51,051 bases of DNA, from assembly GCF_003479425.1 (NCBI RefSeq), contig NZ_QUHC01000018.1, positions 1 through 51,051 of the forward strand, in the 5' to 3' direction. A program made the position numbers and the translations under genes. The stretch is from Odoribacter sp. AF15-53. Its GTDB lineage: Bacteria; Bacteroidota; Bacteroidia; Bacteroidales; Marinifilaceae. Position 1 is the stretch's first letter. Every line of letters begins with the position of its first letter. Below are positions 8,971-19,100 of this stretch, in pieces. The notes under the pieces were generated by a model. That model worked only from the letters and a program-made list of their open reading frames with translations. It had not been told where the DNA came from and searched no databases.

Positions 8971-10290
8971 ATGAAAAAATTTGCTGTAATAGCATTTGGA
9001 ATGTTTTTATTCGCTCTGCCAACGAAAGCGCAAACGTTGGAGTCTCAATATGGCTTGGATAGTGCGCAAACCATTCTGAATGCTTCTCTGTACACGGAAT
9101 ACTGGAAACAGAAAAATTTCGAAGAAGCCTTACCTACCTGGAGATATGTATTTTTGAACGCACCTGCATTTCAATTGAATACTTATATTCGCGGGGAGGA
9201 TATCATCGAGTACATGATCCAGAAGACGAAGAAGAAAGAGTATGTCGATACGCTGATGATGATTTTCGATCGTCGTCTTCAATATATGAAGAGTAAGAGC
9301 CGGGAAGGGTATGTTTTAGGTAAAAAAGGTATGGCCCAGGTGCGTTTTTCGAATGGTGATCTGACCATGTTGAAAGCCGGGTTTGATAACTTGATGAAAT
9401 CATACGAGCTGGAAGGAACGCAGACTCCGCCTCAATTGATACATGCTACTTTTGATGTAGGCTGTAATCTGGTAAAGCAAAATCAGTTGTCAAAAGAAGA
9501 ATTTATTAACTTGTACATGAAATTCTCCGCTTTTGCCGATCAACGTTTGGCTTCCGGGGATAAAGGATGTGATAATTTTGCCGTGTGTAAATCGGCATTG
9601 GATGCCATTTTCTTTGATTCCGGGTTTGCAGATTGCAACACGTTGGCTGAATTGTTAACCAAGAGATACGAGGCAAATCAGGATAGCCTTCCGATATTGA
9701 AGGATATTTCATCTATCTTGAAAAGACGCGAATGTACGGACTTACCTTTGTTTGCCGCGGTAGCAGAGAAGATTTATCAGAAAGAACCGAGTGCCGAGGC
9801 TGCTTACGGTTTGGCTATGATGTTTTTCTCCAAGCAGGATTTTGCGAAGTTCGAGCAATATTTGAAAGAAGCTATTGATAAGTGTGATGATCCGAAGGCT
9901 AAAGCTGACTATAATTATAAATTGGCTCAAGTGAATCTTTCAAAGAAGAATTATCAACAAGCCAGAAGATACGCTTTGGAGGCATTGAAGACGAATCCAA
10001 ACTTGGGATCGGCTTACATCACGATCGGTTTAGCTTACGCGGTAAGTAGTAATGATTACGAGGGGGATGAATTTGACAAGCGTACTGTATTCTGGGCTGC
10101 CGTGGATAAATTTGTAAAAGCAAAACAGGTTGATCCTTCCGTGGCTGCTACTGCAAACGAGTATATTGAAAGATATTCTCCTCATTTCCCGACAAAAGAT
10201 GAAGCATTCTTCCGTTCGATTACAGCCGGTAAGAACGTGAAAGTCGGAGGTTGGATCAACGAGACAACTACTGCCAGATTTAGAGATTAA
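8971..10290 (+). CDS. Exported tetratricopeptide-repeat protein
   Basis: A Sec signal peptide (MKKFAVIAFGMFLFALPTKAQ, likely cleaved after residue 21) is followed by a mature protein of helical hairpins. TPR-like repeats are clearest around residues 270-370 (AEAAYGLAMMFFSK, KADYNYKLAQVNLSKKNY, ARRYALEALKTNPNLGSAYITIGLAYA). TPR proteins are binding scaffolds, and no enzymatic motif is present. The gene precedes lptC by 4 bp, so an envelope assembly role is plausible but unproven. The ATG at 8971 is preferred over 8965 because aaaggga lies 6 bases before it. Confidence 0.8.
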   Translation: MKKFAVIAFGMFLFALPTKAQTLESQYGLDSAQTILNASLYTEYWKQKNFEEALPTWRYVFLNAPAFQLNTYIRGEDIIEYMIQKTKKKEYVDTLMMIFDRRLQYMKSKSREGYVLGKKGMAQVRFSNGDLTMLKAGFDNLMKSYELEGTQTPPQLIHATFDVGCNLVKQNQLSKEEFINLYMKFSAFADQRLASGDKGCDNFAVCKSALDAIFFDSGFADCNTLAELLTKRYEANQDSLPILKDISSILKRRECTDLPLFAAVAEKIYQKEPSAEAAYGLAMMFFSKQDFAKFEQYLKEAIDKCDDPKAKADYNYKLAQVNLSKKNYQQARRYALEALKTNPNLGSAYITIGLAYAVSSNDYEGDEFDKRTVFWAAVDKFVKAKQVDPSVAATANEYIERYSPHFPTKDEAFFRSITAGKNVKVGGWINETTTARFRD

Positions 10291-10294
10291 GGTA

Positions 10295-10867
10295 ATGATA
10301 TCTATATATCGTGCATTAGGAATTAAGAGCATTACCGTCCTTATTTTAGGGACGGTAATGCTTTTCTCGTGTAAAACGAACATGAAGGACGTGAACGCGA
10401 TTGGAAATCGGGACGGGATGCCTGAAATGGCCGGGGAAAACATGGAGTTGATATATTCCGATTCTGCACGGCTAAAGTATAAAGTGACCACTCCTCTTTA
10501 CAATAAATATAATCAGGAAAACAATAAGTATGACGAGTTTCCTAAAGGGATACATGCTGAGTTGTACGAGAAAGACGGGACCATGGTGGGGTCCATTACA
10601 TCGAAGTATGCCAAGAAATTGGAGGAGGAGATGTTATGGGAATTACGTAACGAGGTTGTCGTGATTAATGCCGATGGGAAGAAATTGGAAACAGATCTCA
10701 TGTTTTGGGATATGAAGAAAGAGATAATTTATTCCGATCGTTATTCCCGACTGACTTCCGGGGACCAGATTATTGAAGGAAATAATGGTTTCAAGTCGGA
10801 TCAGTCTTTAAAGAATCCTGTATTTAACAAGATAACGGGAGTGGTAGAAATTGAAAATAAACCCTGA
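10295..10867 (+). CDS. lptC: LPS export protein LptC
   Basis: LptC is the bitopic or lipid-anchored periplasmic link between the LptBFG transporter and the LptA bridge in lipopolysaccharide export. This 190-residue protein begins with a hydrophobic segment ending in a lipobox-like VMLFSC (Cys26). The following region has the typical LptC beta-strand pattern: LIYSDSARLKYKV, then GIHAELYEKDG, TSKYAKK and ETDLMFWDMKK. The assignment rests on this pattern and the signal sequence, since LptC proteins diverge strongly. Its stop overlaps the next start (TGATG). Confidence 0.8.
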   Translation: MISIYRALGIKSITVLILGTVMLFSCKTNMKDVNAIGNRDGMPEMAGENMELIYSDSARLKYKVTTPLYNKYNQENNKYDEFPKGIHAELYEKDGTMVGSITSKYAKKLEEEMLWELRNEVVVINADGKKLETDLMFWDMKKEIIYSDRYSRLTSGDQIIEGNNGFKSDQSLKNPVFNKITGVVEIENKP

Positions 10868-12117
10868 TGTCGGTATTTGTTGCCATATTAATCTGTTTGG
10901 TGTTGTCTGCATTCTTTTCGGGAATGGAAATCGCCTTTATGGCTTCCAATAAACTCCGAATCGAGATAGACAAGTCGAATAAAGGAATCACGCAGAAACT
11001 AATTGATCTTTTCGTTTCCAATTCGGGAATGTATATCACCACGATTCTGGTGGGGAATAACGTGGTGATGGTTATTTATGGGATTTTTATGTCCGATTAT
11101 CTGGATCCCAAGTTGGAAAGTATCGGGATCTCGTTGGGGGTGCGGATGATTCTTGTCACGTTGATCTCTACGTTGATCATGTTGGTGACGGGTGAATTTT
11201 TCCCGAAGGCAGTTTTCCGTTTACGTCCGAATGCATTTCTTCGGGTGTTCGCGATTCCGGTGTTTCTGTTTTATATTTTGTTTTTCCCGATATCTTCTTT
11301 TGCCGTTTGGTTCGGGGGCTTGTTGTTGCGGATATTCACGGGACGTAAGTTAGCGCATAAAGAAGAAAACAGGGCTTTCGGCAAGATAGATTTAAATAAT
11401 TTGATCGAAGAGGGTGAAACCGGGGGTACTCAGAACGAGGATGAACACGACATCAAGTTGTTCCGGAATGCATTGGATTTCTCGGAGGTGAAGTTAAGGG
11501 AATGTATTGTTCCGCGTCCGGATATAGTGGCGTTGTCGATTGACGCGGGACTGGATGAACTGAGGGAGCTTTTCGTGAAAACGGGGTTGTCCCGGATATT
11601 GATTTATCGGGATTCGATTGATAACGTGATCGGTTACGTGCATTCGTCAGCCTTGTTCCATCACCCGGAGACCGTGAAAAAAGCGGTGAGCCGGATTCTC
11701 ATCGTACCGGAAACTATGTCTGCCTTGAGGTTATTGAATCTTTTCACGAAGGAGCAGAAGAGCGTGGCCGTGGTCGTGGATGAATTCGGGGTAACGGCCG
11801 GAATGGTTACGATTGAAGATATTATGGAAGAGATTTTCGGGGAGATCGAGGACGAACATGATCGCTTGAACTTGAAAGAAGAGCAATTGGCTCCGGATGA
11901 ATACCTTTTCTCCGGTCGTCTGGAAGTCGATTATCTGAATGAAAAATATGATTTGGATCTCCCGGAAAACGAGGAGTACGAAACGTTAGCCGGTTTGATC
12001 CTTTACTATAATGAGGACATCCCTGCAGAAGGCGAACAAGTTACGATTGAAGATATTTCGTTTGAAATTGTCAGTGTCAAGAGCGCCCGGATTGAGGAAG
12101 TAAGAGTGAAAATATAA
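10867..12117 (+). CDS. CorC/HlyC family membrane protein with CBS pair (CNNM/DUF21)
   Basis: The 416-residue protein has an N-terminal DUF21/CNNM membrane domain (about 1-160; several helices, with the signature SAFFSGMEIAFMASN at 14-28). A tandem CBS module follows (about 195-320; VPRPDIVALS, VVVDEFGVTAGMVTIEDIMEEIFGEI), then a C-terminal CorC/HlyC domain. Family members are linked to magnesium or cobalt homeostasis. A Bacteroidetes relative, GldE, is associated with gliding, but nothing here supports gliding. It is translationally coupled to lptC, which is often seen in this phylum. Confidence 0.85.
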   Translation: MSVFVAILICLVLSAFFSGMEIAFMASNKLRIEIDKSNKGITQKLIDLFVSNSGMYITTILVGNNVVMVIYGIFMSDYLDPKLESIGISLGVRMILVTLISTLIMLVTGEFFPKAVFRLRPNAFLRVFAIPVFLFYILFFPISSFAVWFGGLLLRIFTGRKLAHKEENRAFGKIDLNNLIEEGETGGTQNEDEHDIKLFRNALDFSEVKLRECIVPRPDIVALSIDAGLDELRELFVKTGLSRILIYRDSIDNVIGYVHSSALFHHPETVKKAVSRILIVPETMSALRLLNLFTKEQKSVAVVVDEFGVTAGMVTIEDIMEEIFGEIEDEHDRLNLKEEQLAPDEYLFSGRLEVDYLNEKYDLDLPENEEYETLAGLILYYNEDIPAEGEQVTIEDISFEIVSVKSARIEEVRVKI

Positions 12118-12141
12118 AAGGAGCTTGTTTAAAGCTCCTTT
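12117..12141. terminator. Bidirectional terminator between convergent genes
   Basis: A 10-bp perfect stem (aaaggagctt/aagctccttt) with a 5-base loop, A-rich on one side and T-rich on the other, lies between the CorC-type gene and the converging mannose-1-phosphate guanylyltransferase gene. The latter's stop codon begins inside the loop. Confidence 0.75.
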
Positions 12142-13205
12142 GTTGTATGTTTTAGCATATCGTCGAAATGCCGGATGCTATCTTCGTGATCCCGATGGCA
12201 TATCATAAGAACGTCATTGTTTTCTGCAATAATGCAATTTTCGATCCCTTCGATGATTACTTTCTTGTCTTGTGGAACATTGATAATACACTCTTTCGTG
12301 TCGATTAATCGCACTTGTTCGCTGTTGCTGACGTTATTGTTCTCGTCTTTCGGGCTGATTTCATGGAACGAGTGCCATGTGCCGACATCCGACCAGCCGA
12401 ATTCTCCTTTCATAACGTAGACTTTAGATGATTTCTCCATGACTCCGAAGTCGATAGAAATATTGCGGCATTGGCTGTAAATGTGGGCGATGTTTTCTTG
12501 TGAATCCGGATCGGGGGCATTCTTGTATTCTTGTTCAAATAACAGGTAGATATCCTCCAGATAATTTTTGAATTCTTGGATAATGTCCTCGACTTTCCAG
12601 ATAAATATTCCCGCGTTCCAAACGAAATCTCCGGATTCCAGGAACACTTTAGCGAGTTCTTTATCCGGTTTTTCGGTAAAGGTTTTCACTTTTGAAATAA
12701 ACTCGGAAAACTTATTTTTCTTGAGTTGGATGTAACCGTATCCGGTTTCCGGGCGGGTTGGTTTGATTCCTATCGTGAGTAGCCCGCCGAATTGCTCGAT
12801 GAAAGAGATTCCTTTCTGGATGTTATCGAGGTAAACCATGTCGTTGCTGATAAAATGATCGGAAGGAACGACAACCATACTTGCCCGCGGGTTGATCCGG
12901 GCAATCCGGTATGCGGCATAAGCGATACATGGTGCGGTGTTTTTACCGAAAGGTTCTTTCAGTATATTCTCGGAAGGGATTTCCGGAATCTGCTCTTTGG
13001 TCAAATCTTCGTAGGCAACGCCGGTAACGATGAAGATGTTTTGGGGGTCAAAGATTTGATTTGCTCGTTCGAATGTTTGGCGGAGGAAGCTCTTCCCAAC
13101 GTTTAAGATATCGCAAAACTGTTTGGGACAGGCCTTCGTGCTTACGGGCCAAAAACGTTTCCCAAGTCCACCAGCCATGATTACGCAGTACGAGTTCTTA
13201 TTCAT
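12129..13205 (-). CDS. manC: Mannose-1-phosphate guanylyltransferase
   Basis: The enzyme makes GDP-mannose from mannose-1-phosphate and GTP, feeding surface glycan and GDP-fucose synthesis. The nucleotidyltransferase signature AGGLGKRFWP (11-20) with KACPKQF (24-30), the VVVPSDHFI strand (111-119), RPETGYGYI (151-159) and FTEKPD are all present. At 358 residues it is the short, single-domain form without the phosphomannose isomerase cupin found in longer homologues. It is a lone gene between two plus-strand blocks and shares a terminator with its convergent neighbour. Confidence 0.93.
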   Translation of the reverse strand: MNKNSYCVIMAGGLGKRFWPVSTKACPKQFCDILNVGKSFLRQTFERANQIFDPQNIFIVTGVAYEDLTKEQIPEIPSENILKEPFGKNTAPCIAYAAYRIARINPRASMVVVPSDHFISNDMVYLDNIQKGISFIEQFGGLLTIGIKPTRPETGYGYIQLKKNKFSEFISKVKTFTEKPDKELAKVFLESGDFVWNAGIFIWKVEDIIQEFKNYLEDIYLLFEQEYKNAPDPDSQENIAHIYSQCRNISIDFGVMEKSSKVYVMKGEFGWSDVGTWHSFHEISPKDENNNVSNSEQVRLIDTKECIINVPQDKKVIIEGIENCIIAENNDVLMICHRDHEDSIRHFDDMLKHTTKEL

Positions 13206-13342
13206 CTTATTAGTTATACGTTTAAAATTAAATTCATCTTATTGTTGTCGAAATTAGTAATAAATCCGTGAATAATTTCTATTTTTACGATAAAATTTGA
13301 GACAGGGTTTACAGGAGGGTATCATTTAAGGACTTAGTATAG

Positions 13343-14080
13343 ATGAAAGTATTAGATAAGATAGGAGCTTACATATTATTCATGGGGCGGATCTTCACGA
13401 AACCCGAGAAGAAAAGAGTTTACTTGAAGGAATTGATGAACGAGTTCGAAAAACTCGGACTGAATTCCGTCATGCTGGTCATGATTATTTCTTTTTTTAT
13501 CGGAGCGGTGTTGACCTTGCAAACGGCTTATAATATGTCCAGTCCATTGTTACCTCGTTACCTGATCGGTTACCTGACCAGGGAAACTTTGTTGCTGGAA
13601 TTTTCATCCACGATCGTGAGTTTGATATTAGCCGGAAAGATCGGTAGTAATATCGCCTCGGAGATCGGTAGTATGAAGATCACGGAACAGATCGAGGCCC
13701 TCGAAGTTATGGGGGTAAATTCAGTGTCTTATTTGGTGGGGCCGAAGATTGCGGCCGCGCTGGTGGTAAATCCGATTCTTTATATATTCAGCGTGTTTAT
13801 CGGGATTATCGGGGGGATTCTCTCCGGGTTGGCTTCCGGCGTGGTGAATTACGACGATTATATACACGGGTTGCATTTTTCTTTTAATCCTTATTACGTG
13901 ACCTATTCTATTGTAAAAACGTTGTTTTTTGCCGTGATATTCACGTCAATTCCAGCATTCTACGGGTATAACGTGCAAGGGGGAGCGTTGGAAGTCGGTA
14001 AGGCGAGTACGAAAGCCGTGGTGGATAGTAGTATAGCCATATTGCTTATAAACTTGATATTAACCAAAATATTATTGTAA
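13343..14080 (+). CDS. mlaE: MlaE-family ABC transporter permease
   Basis: MlaE-type permeases move phospholipids between the inner membrane and a periplasmic MCE protein, maintaining outer-membrane lipid asymmetry. This 245-residue protein has the family features: an N-terminal amphipathic stretch, about five membrane helices, and the conserved EIGSMKITEQIEALEVMGVN cytoplasmic segment with its Glu-Ala-Leu core. The stop overlaps the start of the ATPase gene (TAATG). An MCE-domain MlaD partner is not encoded in the window. Confidence 0.9.
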   Translation: MKVLDKIGAYILFMGRIFTKPEKKRVYLKELMNEFEKLGLNSVMLVMIISFFIGAVLTLQTAYNMSSPLLPRYLIGYLTRETLLLEFSSTIVSLILAGKIGSNIASEIGSMKITEQIEALEVMGVNSVSYLVGPKIAAALVVNPILYIFSVFIGIIGGILSGLASGVVNYDDYIHGLHFSFNPYYVTYSIVKTLFFAVIFTSIPAFYGYNVQGGALEVGKASTKAVVDSSIAILLINLILTKILL

Positions 14081-14844
14081 TGATACGGGCAGAGGGGTTA
14101 TACAAGTCATTTGATAAGAAAGAGGTATTGTCGGATATCAATGCTGTTTTCGAACCGGGGAAGGTAAATTTGATTATCGGGAAAAGTGGTTCGGGTAAAA
14201 CGGTATTGTTAAAATCGTTAATTGGGTTACATCCGATAGATAAGGGGAAAATTTTCTATGATGACCGGGATATAACGGTTATGAACACCAAGCAGATGAA
14301 GGAGATTCGGAAAGAGTTGGGTGTGGTGTTTCAGGGTGGAGCTTTGTTTGATTCGCTTTCCGTGTTGGATAACGTGAAATTTCCCTTGAATCTGTTTTCC
14401 ACGATGACGGAGAAGGAGAAAGTCGAGCGGGCAATATTTTGCCTGAACCGGGTGAATCTGGATAACGTGGAGAATTTGTTCCCGGCAGAGATCAGCGGGG
14501 GAATGAAAAAGCGGGTGGCGATAGCCCGGGCTATTGTTTTGCAGCCGAAATACTTGTTCTGTGACGAGCCGAACTCCGGCCTGGACCCGTTGACTTCTAT
14601 CGTGATCGACAATCTGTTGTCGGAGATCACGCACGAGTATAATATGACTACCGTTATCAATACGCATGATATGAACTCCGTGTTCGAGATCGGGGAAAAG
14701 GTGCTGTTTATTCACGAGGGACATAAGGAGTGGGAAGGTAGCAATGACGAGATCATGTACACGAATAGCGAGGCTTTGAACGAGTTCTTGTTCTCCTCGA
14801 AGTTAAATAAGATGGTTCGGGAAAAACTAAGAAAAAAGAGCTAG
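14080..14844 (+). CDS. mlaF: MlaF-family ABC transporter ATPase
   Basis: This is the ATP-hydrolysing partner of the preceding permease. The 254-residue protein has Walker A GKSGSGKTV (34-42), a Q-loop VFQGGALFDSL (83-93), the ABC signature ISGGMKKR (138-145), Walker B YLFCDEPNSGLDP (158-170) and a H-loop in NTHDM. The GGALFDSL and SGGMKKRVA sequences are characteristic of the Mla/Ttg2 lipid-transport subgroup. It overlaps mlaE by one base, indicating coupled translation. Confidence 0.93.
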   Translation: MIRAEGLYKSFDKKEVLSDINAVFEPGKVNLIIGKSGSGKTVLLKSLIGLHPIDKGKIFYDDRDITVMNTKQMKEIRKELGVVFQGGALFDSLSVLDNVKFPLNLFSTMTEKEKVERAIFCLNRVNLDNVENLFPAEISGGMKKRVAIARAIVLQPKYLFCDEPNSGLDPLTSIVIDNLLSEITHEYNMTTVINTHDMNSVFEIGEKVLFIHEGHKEWEGSNDEIMYTNSEALNEFLFSSKLNKMVREKLRKKS

Positions 14845-14846
14845 GA

Positions 14847-15788
14847 ATGAATACGAAAAGTTTTAGAGATATGAAGTGCCTGTTGTGGGTAATATTGATT
14901 ATCGTGGGCGTGACGGCTTGCTCGAAGAAGGTGCCGTTGGACAAGAAACAATTTACCTCTTTGTTGATTGATATGCACATGACCGATGGGATGTTGACGG
15001 CAGCCCGTGGTATTGTTCCGGCAGAAAAGGATAGTTATTTATATTATAATGATTTGTTTAAAAAGTACGGGATTACACGTGCGGATTTTGATTCTTGCGT
15101 GGTCTATTACTCCAAGCAGACATTATTATTCAACAAGATGTATGATGTCGTGATTGACACGTTAAATCGACGACAGACAAAAGTTATGCGGGAATGGAAG
15201 GAGTTGACTATGAATGATACGGTGGATTTATTTCCCGGCTATACGATGATTGTCGCTGATACCTTGCGACCGGATTCAACCCAAGTCAATGCTCCCAAAA
15301 AGGATTCCGTGGTGTATGTTACCCGTGTCGTGAAAGAGGATACCGTGTATCTGGACAAACGTAACCCGTTCGTGCTGGTCGAGATGGACAGTATCGTGCC
15401 GGGATTTTACAAGTTCATGACGACGGTGAAATTAGATCAGGTGGATAAGAGTAAGCGGAATTCGATTCAGTCCTATCTTATTTCCGTGAATAACGATACT
15501 TTGAAAATGCCGGAGCGGTCCGTGGGAATGGATACGATCAGGGCATACAAAAAAGATTGGGATTATTACGTGGCGGATTCGATCTACAAGAAGTTAGTCG
15601 TGAAAATCGTGCAAAGCGATGAACTTCCGCGGACGAAAGTGAAAAAGAAAGTAGATCAAGAGGGACGTGTATGGGGAACGAAGATACATAAAGTTTACGT
15701 GGCTCCGCATCATGAAGAAAGATTGAAGGCTCAATATGCCCCGATACAAAAACCAAAAACGGATCCGAAACCGGGGCAAAAAAAGTAA
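14847..15788 (+). CDS. DUF4296 lipoprotein
   Basis: A 313-residue predicted lipoprotein: a hydrophobic signal segment ends in GVTAC with Cys25. Residues about 28-115 match DUF4296 (DKKQFTSLLIDMHMTDGML, then KYGITRADFDSCVVYYSKQ). The C-terminal two thirds are beta-rich and end in a basic Pro/Lys tail with no recognised domain, longer than most DUF4296 proteins. Function is unknown. It begins 2 bp after mlaF and is probably co-transcribed, hinting at an envelope role. An alternative start is the Met at residue 9. Confidence 0.7.
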   Translation: MNTKSFRDMKCLLWVILIIVGVTACSKKVPLDKKQFTSLLIDMHMTDGMLTAARGIVPAEKDSYLYYNDLFKKYGITRADFDSCVVYYSKQTLLFNKMYDVVIDTLNRRQTKVMREWKELTMNDTVDLFPGYTMIVADTLRPDSTQVNAPKKDSVVYVTRVVKEDTVYLDKRNPFVLVEMDSIVPGFYKFMTTVKLDQVDKSKRNSIQSYLISVNNDTLKMPERSVGMDTIRAYKKDWDYYVADSIYKKLVVKIVQSDELPRTKVKKKVDQEGRVWGTKIHKVYVAPHHEERLKAQYAPIQKPKTDPKPGQKK

Positions 15789-15804
15789 CAATTTGAAATT
15801 TCGA

Positions 15805-16137
15805 ATGAGAAAGATAGCAGCTAATTATATATTACTCCCGGGGTTTGAGTTGGTGCGGAACGGATATGTAATTCTGGAGAACGGAGAGGTGGTGGATGTC
15901 GTGGATACGGGAGGAGAGATCAAGGAGATTCCTTGTCTTGAGTTTTATGGGGGGCTGATTGTTGCGGATCAGGTGCGGGAAGAATTGACATGGATGCCCG
16001 GTGATGATTTGTGTGGGCGCATTCGGCGATTATATCAGGATAACGTGATGAATAAAAATGGATTGGCTCTTGTTCAAGGGGCTGATTTTGCCCGTATGCT
16101 TTGGACTCCCGAAGCCCGGATTATACATTTGCGATAA
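15805..16137 (+). CDS. Short protein resembling an amidohydrolase N-terminal domain
   Basis: A 110-residue protein. Its first half (MRKIAANYILLPGFELVRNGYVILENGEVVDVVDTGGE, then LEFYGGLIV) reads like the N-terminal beta-sandwich of Bacteroidetes amidohydrolases. In those proteins it is followed by a TIM barrel beginning with a metal-binding HxH. Here the sequence departs right after LEFYGGLIV and no HxH or barrel follows, so amidohydrolase catalysis is not expected. The ATG at 15805 is preferred because the upstream part of the open frame overlaps the preceding gene. Relationship to amidohydrolases is inference from pattern. Confidence 0.55.
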   Translation: MRKIAANYILLPGFELVRNGYVILENGEVVDVVDTGGEIKEIPCLEFYGGLIVADQVREELTWMPGDDLCGRIRRLYQDNVMNKNGLALVQGADFARMLWTPEARIIHLR

Positions 16138-16161
16138 GTTTAATACCAAAATAGATGAAGG

Positions 16162-19100
16162 ATGAATAAATTCGTATTGACTATTACTTTTTTATTTGTA
16201 GCTCTTCTCGTGCAGGCAGGACCGCTTTGGATGCGTTACCCCAAGATATCGCCTGATGGGAAGCAGATTGTATTTAGTTATAAAGGAGATATTTATGTCG
16301 TGCCCACGGAGGGAGGTACGGCTCGTCAACTAACAACCCATCCGGCGTATGAATCTCATCCCGTGTGGTCGCCTGACGGGAAGCAAATCGCTTTCACGAG
16401 TGACCGGAACGGGAATTTTGATATTTTCGTGATGTCGTCACGGGGAGGCGAAGCCCGGCGGGTAACAACGAATTCGGCCCGGGAAATACCTTACACATTT
16501 ACCCCGGACGGTAAAGAGATCATTTATGGGGCACAAATGGGAGATCCGGCCCAAAGTGCTTTGTTTCCGGCAGGATCGCTGACCGAATTGTATGCCGTGT
16601 CGGTGAACGGGGGACGTGCTCGCCAGATATTGGCAACCCCGGCAGAAGAGATTTGTTTTTTCAAGTCGGGAGACGCTTTTCTGTATCAGGATAAAAAGGG
16701 AGGAGAAAACGAGTGGCGTAAGCATCACACCTCTTCTATAACTCGTGATATCTGGCGTTATGACGTGAAAAGCGGGAAGCATACCCGGTTGATTGATCGG
16801 GCGGGAGAAGATCGTCAGCCCGTGTTGTCGCCGGATGAACAGCAGGTCTATTTCTTGAGCGAACGGGACGGATCATTCAACGTGTATTCATTCCCGTTGA
16901 ACAACCCTGCAGCCGTGAAGAAGGAGACTACTTTTAAAACCCACCCGGTGCGCTTTTTGAGTATTGCCGGAGACGGGCGTCTGTGCTTCGGTTATGACGG
17001 GGAGATTTACGTGAAAGATGTAAATGGAAGTCCGAAAAAGGTAAATATAGATATTATCGGTGATGATGCGAAAGATAATTTGGCCTCTTTGCGTTTCACT
17101 TCCGGGGCAACGAGTGCAACCGTGTCTCCGGACGGGAAGCAGGTGGCTTTGATTATCCGGGGGGATATTTTCGTCACTTCTTCTGATTACACGACAACGA
17201 AACAGGTTACCACGACCCCGGAGCGGGAAAAATGGTTGAGTTTTGCTCCTGACAATCGGACAATCGCTTACGCCAGTGAGCGGGAGGGGAATTGGAATAT
17301 TTACACGGCGAAGATTGCCCGAGAAGAAGAAGTAAATTTCCCGAATGCGACGTTGATCGACGAGAAGGCCCTGTTCCCGGCTTCCGCGAAAGAACGTTTT
17401 GCCCCGCAGTTCTCCCCGGATGGTAAGGAATTGGCATTTATCGAAGACCGGACGAAATTAATGGTGATTGATCTGAAAACGAAGAAAGTGAGACAAGTTG
17501 CCGATGATAAATACCAGTATCGCACGGGCGACGGTTTTACTTATTCTTGGTCTCCCGACGGGAAATGGTTTGTCGTGGAGATCATCGGGAATCGTCATGA
17601 TCCGTACAGCGATATCGCTATCGTGCGGGCTGACGGAAGTGGTGAGGTCGTGAACCTGACGAATAGCGGTTATTTCGACAGTAATCCCCGGTGGGTGCTG
17701 GACGGGAATGCGATTCTTTTTTCAAGTGAACGTTTCGGGATGCGTAACCATGCTTCTTGGGGGTCATTGCGGGATGTGATGATCGTGTTCATGAATCAGG
17801 ATGCTTACGATAAGTTCCGTTTGAATAAAGAGGATTACGAACTCTTGAAAGAGGAGGATAAACGGATGGCCGCCGTGAAATCTAAGGAGCAGAAAGGTGA
17901 GCAAAAAGACAAGAAAGATGAGGCTAAATCTACCGGGAAAGAGAAGAAAGATATCGTGATCGAGTTGAAAGGTATCGAGGATCGCGTGATGCGATTGACC
18001 CCGAATTCCTCGGAATTGGGAGATGCTATATTAAATAAGAATGGCGATAAGTTGTATTACATGGCTTCCTTCGAGGGGGGTATGGATTTGTGGGTGAGTG
18101 ACCTGCGTTCAAGAAGTACCCGCGTGATGCATAAGTTGAATAGTGGTTGGGCTTCTTTGGAAATGGATAAGGATGGCAAGGAACTTTTCTTGCTGGGTGG
18201 GCGTTCGATGCAGAAAATCAATCTGGGATCAGAGAAAAGGTCCCCGATAAATTATACTGCCGAAATGAAACTGGATTTGGCTGCCGAGCGGGCCTATATG
18301 TTTGATCGGGTACGTCGTCAAGAAGAGAAACGTTTCTACGAGAAGAACATGCATGGCGTGGATTGGGCCAAGATGACAAAGGCTTACGAGAAATTCCTGC
18401 CTTATATCAACAATAACTATGATTTTTCCGAGTTGCTGAGCGAGTTGCTGGGAGAGTTGAACGTGTCGCACACGGGTTCCGGGTATCGTCCCTCGTCGAA
18501 AGGGGAGGCGACGGCTGAATTGGGGGTTTTGTTGAATTTGGATTACGGTAAAGATGGTTTGCTGGTTGATGAGGTGTTGGAGAAAGGACCTTTCGATAAT
18601 TCCCGCTCCAAGTTGAAAGCCGGGATGATTATCGAGAAAATAGACGGGCAAACCGTGAAAGCCGGGATGGATTATTATCCGTTGTTGAGCGGCAAGGCGG
18701 GTAAACGGGTGTTGTTCTCGATCTATGACCCGGCCACGAAAACCCGTTGGGATGAGGTGGTGGAACCGATTTCGAAGGGAAATCAGAGAGAATTGCTTTA
18801 CAATCGTTGGGTGAAACAACGTGCTGCCGACGTGGATCGCCTGTCTGGGGGCCGTTTGGGATACGTGCATATTTCCAGCATGGACGACCCGAGTTTCCGT
18901 TCCGTGTATTCTGATATTCTCGGTAAATACAACGACCGGGAGGGGATCGTGATAGACACGCGCTTCAATGGTGGCGGGCGTTTGCACGAGGATATCGAAA
19001 TCTTGTTTAGCGGGAAGAAGTATTTCACGCAGGTGATCCGGGGCCGGGAATCCTGTGATATGCCGAGTCGTCGGTGGAACAAGCCTTCGATTATGCTGAC

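Noticed and set aside
13307..13315. aggagg-like ribosome binding site for mlaE
   Set aside because: It lies about 30 bases before the start codon, too far to act as a Shine-Dalgarno sequence, and strong sites are rare in this phylum.
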